Origin: Lysobacterales bacterium UBA2790
Lineage (GTDB): Bacteria; Pseudomonadota; Gammaproteobacteria; Xanthomonadales; Xanthomonadaceae
DNA length: 6,013 nucleotides
NCBI GenBank assembly: GCA_002352135.1
Contig: DEHW01000076.1
Span: forward strand, 1 to 6,013
Direction: 5' to 3'
In this document: piece after piece, positions 1 through 4,427 of the stretch
Layout: every line of letters begins with the position of its first letter
Position numbering within the stretch: position 1 is the first letter of the stretch
Notes under the pieces: generated by a model
The model's input: only the letters and a program-made list of their open reading frames with translations
What the model was told of the DNA's origin: nothing
Databases searched by the model: none
Translations under genes and position numbers: made by a program

Positions 1-38
1 CCGAAAGGATTCACGCTTTCCGCAGCGCTGTTGGCTGA

Positions 39-137
39 TGGTGGCTCCCCTTCAACACCCATGCAGACGCCAATCGCTACCAGCTGGACTGTTGCCTGGG
101 CGACGGCATGGCCCAAGGCGCGCTGACGCGCCGCTGA
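39..137 (+). other. Unassigned coding-like scrap
   Basis: A short open stretch lies between two stop codons (36-38 and 135-137) in the third forward frame. It reads as a plausible protein tail beginning WWLPFNTHADANRYQLD. It has no start codon of its own and is closed by TGA just before the nucleotidyltransferase remnant. It could be the end of a gene that lies left of the window, already broken by the stop at 36-38, or it could be chance. I cannot name a family. Bases 1-38 show nothing I can support. Confidence 0.2.
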
Positions 138-157
138 TCGAAGGGTACAGCCGACTG

Positions 158-533
158 GTGACCCTGGCAGACCTAAAGGCACTCGTCGAAGCCTTGAATC
201 GGCACCTGGCCGACTACCTGCCGGCAGCCACGCGCTTTTTGCGCACGGTTACTACCGCCCGACAACGGATATCGACTTGCTGGTGCCCGCCACCCCCGTG
301 GCCGATGCGTTTGGGGGCATCATCTTCAAGGCCGGTGCCGAGAGTTACGAACGTTGCAATTCTTTGCCGAGACGGTTGATAGCGAAGGCGAGCCGGCCCG
401 TACGATCCACCTGGATGGCCTGCTTCAGACCAAACGGACGATGCGCGCCAATGACGTTGCGGTTCGTATCGGCCTGGAGGGGCATTGGCGGCGCTGCGGC
501 ATCGTTTCCAACCCCCGTTGCTTGACGGCGAGC
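158..533 (+). pseudogene. Degenerate stand-alone nucleotidyltransferase, three frameshifts
   Basis: The conserved blocks of a small nucleotidyltransferase-fold protein are readable in order, but in different frames. Block 1 (about 158-219, frame 2) reads VTLADLKALVEALNRHLADY, a typical N-terminal helix. Block 2 (about 220-354, frame 1) reads AGSHALFAHGYYRPT followed by TDIDLLVP. It carries the fold's signature, a Gly-Ser pair (223-228) and then Asp-x-Asp (268-276). Block 3 (about 354-480, frame 3) reads LQFFAETVDSEGEPARTI, then HLDGLLQTKRTMRANDVA, the Leu-x-x-Thr-Lys-x-Thr-x-Arg block seen in this family near the C-terminus. Block 4 (about 482-533, frame 2) reads ALAALRHRFQPPLLDGE. The junctions near 219-222, 352-357 and 479-484 each need a 1- or 2-base indel. 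Intact relatives are often orphan genes or antitoxin-like partners in accessory DNA. No HEPN or toxin partner is visible here. The GTG at 158 is a possible old start, with a weak purine run GAAGGG at 140-145. The long genes that follow are clean, so real decay is more likely than sequencing error. Confidence 0.68.
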
Positions 534-549
534 ACGAGGCAAGGCTTGA

Positions 550-765
550 CGCCAGCCGCGTGCCGATCAGCCACGAACCGGCCCTCGCTGGCGGCTCGCC
601 GGGCATCGTTTCGGATCGAAAACCACCCGCATTGGCCAGCGACGCAGCAACCATATCGGTCGCTACGCATACGATTTCGTCGAAGGCTTCGTGCTGCATC
701 TGACCCGGGAAGTGGTCGACACGGCGATCGCCCGTCCGCCGCCGGGCGAGGAGTCTCGGCTTTGA
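550..765 (+). pseudogene. Unassigned coding remnant ending in TGA
   Basis: In the first forward frame this stretch is open from after the stop at 547-549 to the TGA at 763-765. Its last third looks like real protein: NHIGRYAYDFVEGFVLHL, then TREVVDTAIARPPPGEES. It has no convincing start codon or ribosome site. It begins just where the nucleotidyltransferase remnant fades, so it may be the shifted C-terminal end of that gene or the tail of a second decayed gene. I do not recognise the family. The reverse strand is also open across much of this stretch, but that product is Arg/Pro-rich and resembles no known protein. Confidence 0.3.
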
Positions 766-831
766 ACGACGTCTTGCCGTTCTCGGAACAAGGCGCCAGA
801 GCGCACATGATCTAATTTGCTGACGATTGCC

Positions 832-860
832 TTGCTTGTGCCTGTACCGAATGCTAAGGT
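832..860 (+). promoter_or_regulatory. Candidate sigma-70-type promoter of the regulator gene
   Basis: TTGCTT at 832-837 could be a -35 box (TTG conserved). After a 17-bp spacer comes TAAGGT at 855-860, preceded by TG at 852-853, which gives an extended -10. Transcription would begin near 867 and leave a leader of about 67 bases before the start codon at 934. This is the most AT-rich part of the upstream region. The -10 is only a partial match, so the call rests mainly on spacing and position. Confidence 0.33.
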
Positions 861-874
861 TTAACGGGGAAAAC

Positions 875-899
875 GGCTGCGCCGTGCCGCTGCGCAGCC
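875..899 (+). promoter_or_regulatory. 8-bp GC-rich hairpin in the regulator leader
   Basis: GGCTGCGC (875-882) and its exact complement GCGCAGCC (892-899) flank a 9-base loop. This is a perfect inverted repeat that would form a stable RNA stem. It sits inside the inferred 5' leader, 34 bases before the start codon. No T-run follows, so it does not look like an intrinsic terminator. It may be an mRNA structure that tunes expression or a dimeric protein-binding site. GCTGCGC also recurs as a direct repeat (876-882 and 889-895, 13 bp apart). Confidence 0.45.
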
Positions 900-933
900 C
901 GCATCCTGGCACAACACGAAGAGCGAGACTCGC

Positions 934-3900
934 ATGCTCGTCAAGGGGAGGTCACCAGGTCTGGCGAAGTTGAGCCGCCCGCGGCTCGCTCGTGTGCATC
1001 CGCGCGAGCGCTTGTTTCTTCGCCTCGACGCAGCTTTAGAGCATGCTGCGGTATGGGTCAGCGGCGGGCCTGGCGCGGGCAAGACGACCTTGGTCGCGAG
1101 CTATCTCGATGCCCGCAAGCTGTCGGCGCTGTGGTACCACGTCGATGCCGGTGACACCGACCCGGCCGTAAGCTGCAATTGCCTCCAAAGTGCCGCAACG
1201 TCTGTTGCGCCACAGCTCGACAGAGAACTGCCGGCGCTTGCCTTGCTGCACACAGCCAAGATCAGGTCTGCTCTTCGGCAGTTCTTCGGCGCCTTCTACG
1301 CCTCAATCAAAGTTTCGAGCGTTCTGGTTGTGGACGACAGTCAGGAAGCGCTTAGCTCGCCAGCTTTCCGCGAGTTCTTGCTGGCAGCCATAAATCAGGC
1401 ACCCAACCACATCCGCCTGATCATCACCAGTCGCACCCGGCCCCCGGAGGATTTCGCGCGTTTGTGGGCCAATGCCGATCTGGTAGTGATGGAGGCCGAC
1501 GAACTGTTATTCAGCGAAGAGGAGTCGATTGCCGTACAGCAACTGACAGGGAACGGCTCGCGAATTCGCGGCCCCGAACAGATGCGCACGTTGCACCAGA
1601 TTACCAGCGGCTGGCCTGCCGGCCTCAAAATGTTGTTGCAGCTGGCGCACCCGGATGAGGTCGCCGGGTCCAAGGGTCGAATCGGCGCTGTTACTGGCGT
1701 GTTCGAATACCTGGCAGCCGAATTTTTCGACCGACTGCCCCTCGCCGCCCGCAGCGTCCTCTTAAGAGTCGCTTTGTTGCCGCGCGTGACGCCTGCGATG
1801 GCTGCTGTTCTCGCCGGCAGCGCGGAGGCGGCGCTTCTTCTCGAAGCGATGCACCGTGACGGCAGCTTTACTTCGGCGCATGGCGTCGGCGTTGACGTCT
1901 ACTACGAGTTTCACCCCTTGCTGCGCGAGTTTCTGGTGCTGCGTAGCCGGTCCGACCTGAGCTGTGAAGAGTACGATGGCATCGCGCGGAAGGCGGCCGC
2001 TCTGTTGGCGCAGCTCGGCGACGTCGAGGCGGCGGCGCAAGTGCTGATGCGCGCGTGCCAGTGGGATAGCCTGCATCGTCTGGTGCTCGAGCACGCGGCA
2101 GGTCTTCTGGTGCGCGGCCGGCACCGGGCGCTGTCGGCCGTCCTCGGAGTCCTTCCGGAAGGACGGCTGAACAAGGATCCCTGGCTGTGCTATTGGCACG
2201 GTGCTGCGTTGCTACCCTTCGATCCGCCAGCCGGTCAGCGCTACTTCTTGCGCGCGTACCGGCTGTTCAGAGAGCTGCAGATCAGCAGCGCTGCTTTTCT
2301 GACGTGGTCGGCGATTGTTGATCTGATCTGCCTCGAGTGGTCTGATTTCAGCCGGCTTGATCACTGGATCGGCGAAGCAGAATCCTTACGCAGTGAGTTC
2401 GGTCCTGCGCCCGAGGAGCGTCGAGCACGGTTTACCGCGAGCATGTTTGGCGCCTTGCTATTTCGTCGTCCACAAGACCCCGCGATTCACCGATGGGCGG
2501 ATCGCCTGCTACTACTCATTGAGGCTTGTCCAGACGCCAGTCAGCGTATCTTGCTCGGCTGTAATCTGCAAATGCATTACACCGTCGGCGTCGGCTTCAA
2601 CGAGCAACTCGAGCGGCTCATGACCACCATCGACCCTCGCCCCGGGACGGCACTTACGCCGCTTGCCGAGACGCTGCTCTGGGCGCTCAAGTCTATGTAT
2701 CACTGGAGCCGTGGCCACAGCCGCGAGGCGGCTGCGGCCGCCGAGAACGGCATCAGCACGGCGCGCGAGAACGGCGTGCGCATATGGGATTTCCTGCTCT
2801 GCGCTTTGCGGGCCTACGCCTGGCTGAACAGCGGCGAACTCGGGCGCGGCCGCGCCGCTCTGGTGCAACTTGAACAGTGCCTTGATCAGAGGCGCAAGGT
2901 CGAAGTTGCCCACTATCACTACCTCGTCTGTCTGGCAAGTCTGCTCTCGGGCGACGGTGCGCAGGCCTTGACACAGATCGAAACTGCCAAGGCTATCGCC
3001 GGCCAATATGGAGGACCGCAGCAGGACGCGCTCGGGAGTCTTGCGCACGCGCAGGCGTTGCACGCTGTTGGCCGTACCAGCGAGGCTTGGCTAGCCCTTG
3101 AACACGGCCGCGATGTAGGCCGTTCCATGCGCAGCGACATCCAGTGCTTCCAGGCGGATCTCTGTACGGCTCTATTCGCGCTCGACCAGGGCGACAATGA
3201 GTGCTGTGCCCGGGCGCTGCAACGTGCTTTCGCAGTCGGCGCGCGGCGCGACTACCTGAACCACAACACGTTCCGCCCGGCGGTCATGGCGCGCCTATGC
3301 GCCTTCGCGCTGGCGAACGGAATCGTCCCCGAGTACGCCGGGCGCCTGATTCGCCGACGCTGCCTCAAGCCGCCCGCCCTTGAGGTGGAACGTTGGCCGT
3401 GGCCGGTGAAGATCTATACGTTGGGTCGCTTCAGCATCGCAATAGATGGCCAAGCGGTCACCGAGGGGGGTCGTTTGCCGCAAAAGCCAGTCGAGCTTCT
3501 GCAGGCTCTGATTGCCCACGGTGGACGCCAGGTTGCCATCCCTCTCTTAATCGAGGCAATTTGGCCAGAAGCGGAGAGCAAGGGTGGCCGTGGTGCCTTC
3601 GAGACGAGCCTTTCGCGCTTGCGTCGAGTGCTCGGCCACGACGATTCGCTGCTCCTCGACGGCGGCCGACTGACCCTCAACCCGACGTTATGCTGGGTAG
3701 ACCTGTGGTCCTTCGAGCGCCTGCTGAGCGAGGTACAAGCCACTCTTCACAACACGACTTTGCCAGATCTCACGGTCCTGCTGGCGCAAACCGAGCGTTT
3801 CCTGCGCATTTACCAGGGCGACTTCCTGGGGAGGGAAGAATGTCGCCCGTGGGCCCTGCCGGTGCAGGAACGATTGCGCAATCGGCTGGGGAACGCGCTT

Positions 3901-4179
3901 GCCGACGTTGGCCGGCGCCTAGAAACCGGGAGTCTTTGCGACAAGGCGGTTCGACTGTACCAGCGCGCCATCGAACTCGAACCGTTGGCAGAGAACTGGT
4001 ACCGGCGCCTGATGGGCTGTCTGCAACAGCAAGGCGAGGTGGCTGCGGCGCTGTGCGTTTATCGCCGCTGTTGCGAAGCACTGAAGGTTGGCTTGCAGGT
4101 CGCTCCGTCGCGGGAAACCGAAGCGATCCACTTGGCTCTGGAAAGCATGTCGGGTTTCCAGTACCCGCCAGGTAGCTGA
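934..4179 (+). CDS. STAND ATPase / TPR-like / SARP (BTAD) transcriptional regulator
   Basis: A 1081-residue cytoplasmic signal-sensing transcription activator. Residues 11-31 (AKLSRPRL...RERL...RLD) form the family's usual N-terminal lead-in. The MalT-type ATPase follows: Walker A GGPGAGKT (44-51), Walker B VLVVDD (130-135), the LIITSRTRPP sensor strand (162-171), GWPAGL (226-231) and the helical-arm motif FHPLLREFL (326-334). Residues about 340-800 are helical repeats of TPR/MalT type, including PWLCYWHG (416-423), likely the ligand- or partner-binding part. Residues 825-927 form an OmpR-like winged helix: start VKIYTLGRFSIAIDG, probable recognition helix AFETSLSRLRRVLG (888-901), wing ending LNPTLCWVDLWSF. 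A bacterial transcriptional activator domain (about 927-1071) contains LEPLAENWYRRLM and APSRET (1057-1062). The LuxR HTH of MalT is thus replaced by a SARP module, and the order is the reverse of Streptomyces AfsR, where SARP comes first. ATP-dependent oligomerisation is known for STAND proteins and is inferred here. The signal is unknown. The ATG at 934 has only a weak upstream site (GAAGAG, 918-923) but fits the family's N-terminus. Residues 80-83 (SCNC) look unusual where relatives tend to have bulky aromatics. The likely target is the gene at 4428. Confidence 0.95.
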   Translation: MLVKGRSPGLAKLSRPRLARVHPRERLFLRLDAALEHAAVWVSGGPGAGKTTLVASYLDARKLSALWYHVDAGDTDPAVSCNCLQSAATSVAPQLDRELPALALLHTAKIRSALRQFFGAFYASIKVSSVLVVDDSQEALSSPAFREFLLAAINQAPNHIRLIITSRTRPPEDFARLWANADLVVMEADELLFSEEESIAVQQLTGNGSRIRGPEQMRTLHQITSGWPAGLKMLLQLAHPDEVAGSKGRIGAVTGVFEYLAAEFFDRLPLAARSVLLRVALLPRVTPAMAAVLAGSAEAALLLEAMHRDGSFTSAHGVGVDVYYEFHPLLREFLVLRSRSDLSCEEYDGIARKAAALLAQLGDVEAAAQVLMRACQWDSLHRLVLEHAAGLLVRGRHRALSAVLGVLPEGRLNKDPWLCYWHGAALLPFDPPAGQRYFLRAYRLFRELQISSAAFLTWSAIVDLICLEWSDFSRLDHWIGEAESLRSEFGPAPEERRARFTASMFGALLFRRPQDPAIHRWADRLLLLIEACPDASQRILLGCNLQMHYTVGVGFNEQLERLMTTIDPRPGTALTPLAETLLWALKSMYHWSRGHSREAAAAAENGISTARENGVRIWDFLLCALRAYAWLNSGELGRGRAALVQLEQCLDQRRKVEVAHYHYLVCLASLLSGDGAQALTQIETAKAIAGQYGGPQQDALGSLAHAQALHAVGRTSEAWLALEHGRDVGRSMRSDIQCFQADLCTALFALDQGDNECCARALQRAFAVGARRDYLNHNTFRPAVMARLCAFALANGIVPEYAGRLIRRRCLKPPALEVERWPWPVKIYTLGRFSIAIDGQAVTEGGRLPQKPVELLQALIAHGGRQVAIPLLIEAIWPEAESKGGRGAFETSLSRLRRVLGHDDSLLLDGGRLTLNPTLCWVDLWSFERLLSEVQATLHNTTLPDLTVLLAQTERFLRIYQGDFLGREECRPWALPVQERLRNRLGNALADVGRRLETGSLCDKAVRLYQRAIELEPLAENWYRRLMGCLQQQGEVAAALCVYRRCCEALKVGLQVAPSRETEAIHLALESMSGFQYPPGS

Positions 4180-4192
4180 AGCCCCCGCTTCA
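4177..4192 (+). terminator. Short hairpin overlapping the regulator's stop codon
   Basis: TGAAGC (4177-4182) and GCTTCA (4187-4192) form a perfect 6-bp stem around a CCCC loop. The first three bases are the TGA stop codon. No T-tract follows, so it is a weak or attenuating terminator at most, or a 3'-end stabilising hairpin. Read-through into the next gene remains possible. Confidence 0.3.
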
Positions 4193-4286
4193 ATCGCAGT
4201 CTGCAAGGCGCGAGAAGGCACTTCACCAAGTCTCTACAAGAGTTCCGCAGGACACCTTCAGCCGATTCCAGCAGGGAATTGCGCGG

Positions 4287-4340
4287 TGTATGCGGGCTGT
4301 ATGCGATCCGTGTGCGGGCGGTATGCGGCGGTCTGCGAAC
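4287..4340 (+). repeat. Tandem 11-bp direct repeats, candidate SARP-type operator
   Basis: Five successive units are TGTATGCGGGC (4287), TGTATGCGATC (4298), CGTGTGCGGGC (4309), GGTATGCGGC (4320) and GGTCTGCGAAC (4330). The first two share an exact 8-base core. The third to fifth keep the pattern G-T-x-T-G-C-G. Start-to-start spacing is 11, 11, 11 and 10 bp, so the copies lie on nearly the same face of the helix. SARP activators with an OmpR-like domain are known to bind heptameric direct repeats with 4-bp spacers (11-bp period) just upstream of, or over, a poor -35. Such a domain is encoded by the gene directly upstream (residues 825-927). The array ends 88 bases before the downstream start codon. 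The repeat pattern is seen directly; its role as operator is inferred. Confidence 0.75.
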
Positions 4341-4413
4341 ATCTTCCCCGGGGTGCCCTTGCCGCACTGTCCTGCAGCACGCGCCAGTGGCCAAGACCGA
4401 GAATGGTGAATGA

Positions 4414-4420
4414 GGGAGGA
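4414..4420 (+). promoter_or_regulatory. Strong Shine-Dalgarno site GGGAGGA
   Basis: GGGAGGA lies 7 bases before the ATG at 4428 and fixes the start of the LEPR-XLL gene. Another ATG (4403) is in a different frame and lies upstream of this site, so it is not the start. Confidence 0.82.
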
Positions 4421-4427
4421 AACGCAC

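Larger units (their letters stand above)
4180..4427 (+). promoter_or_regulatory. Intergenic control region between regulator and giant gene
   Basis: This is a 248-bp gap with no gene of its own; frames crossing it are extensions of overlapping shadows. It holds a small inverted repeat ATTCC/GGAAT (4265-4269 and 4275-4279), the 11-bp repeat array (4287-4340), a CCCCGGGG palindrome (4346-4353) and the ribosome site (4414-4420). I see no strong -35/-10 pair. The nearest -10-like hexamers just right of the array are CATCTT (4340-4345) and GAACAT (4337-4342), each matching TATAAT at three positions. A poor promoter with a direct-repeat operator beside it is what an activator-dependent promoter would look like. 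Confidence 0.55.

Noticed and set aside
39..137. SMI1/KNR4-type immunity protein remnant
   Set aside because: The WWLPF...YQLD stretch has a faint likeness to the W-x-P-x...LD pattern of that family, but it is too short and lacks the glycine block, so I do not claim it.
817..840. Copies of TTGC upstream of the regulator as a second SARP operator (autoregulation)
   Set aside because: TTGC occurs at 817, 827 and 832, so the spacing is not 11 bp, and the core does not match TGTATGCG.
214..912. Long reverse-strand open frame (232 codons)
   Set aside because: The product is Arg/Pro/Ala-rich low-complexity sequence without motifs, and it overlaps forward-strand nucleotidyltransferase blocks that are clearly recognisable. 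It is a GC-rich shadow.
3393..4175. 260-codon forward frame inside the regulator
   Set aside because: It lies wholly within the SARP-encoding part in another frame. Its product is Arg/Gly/Pro-rich with no domain, while the main frame carries clear BTAD motifs.
4287..4340. CRISPR-like or microsatellite reading of the repeat array
   Set aside because: Units are 11 bp with no spacers of CRISPR length and no cas genes nearby. The third to fifth copies vary outside a conserved core, unlike a slippage microsatellite.
4346..4353. CCCCGGGG palindrome as an operator or terminator stem
   Set aside because: An 8-bp self-complementary GC run is expected by chance in GC-rich DNA, it has no loop, and no T-run follows.
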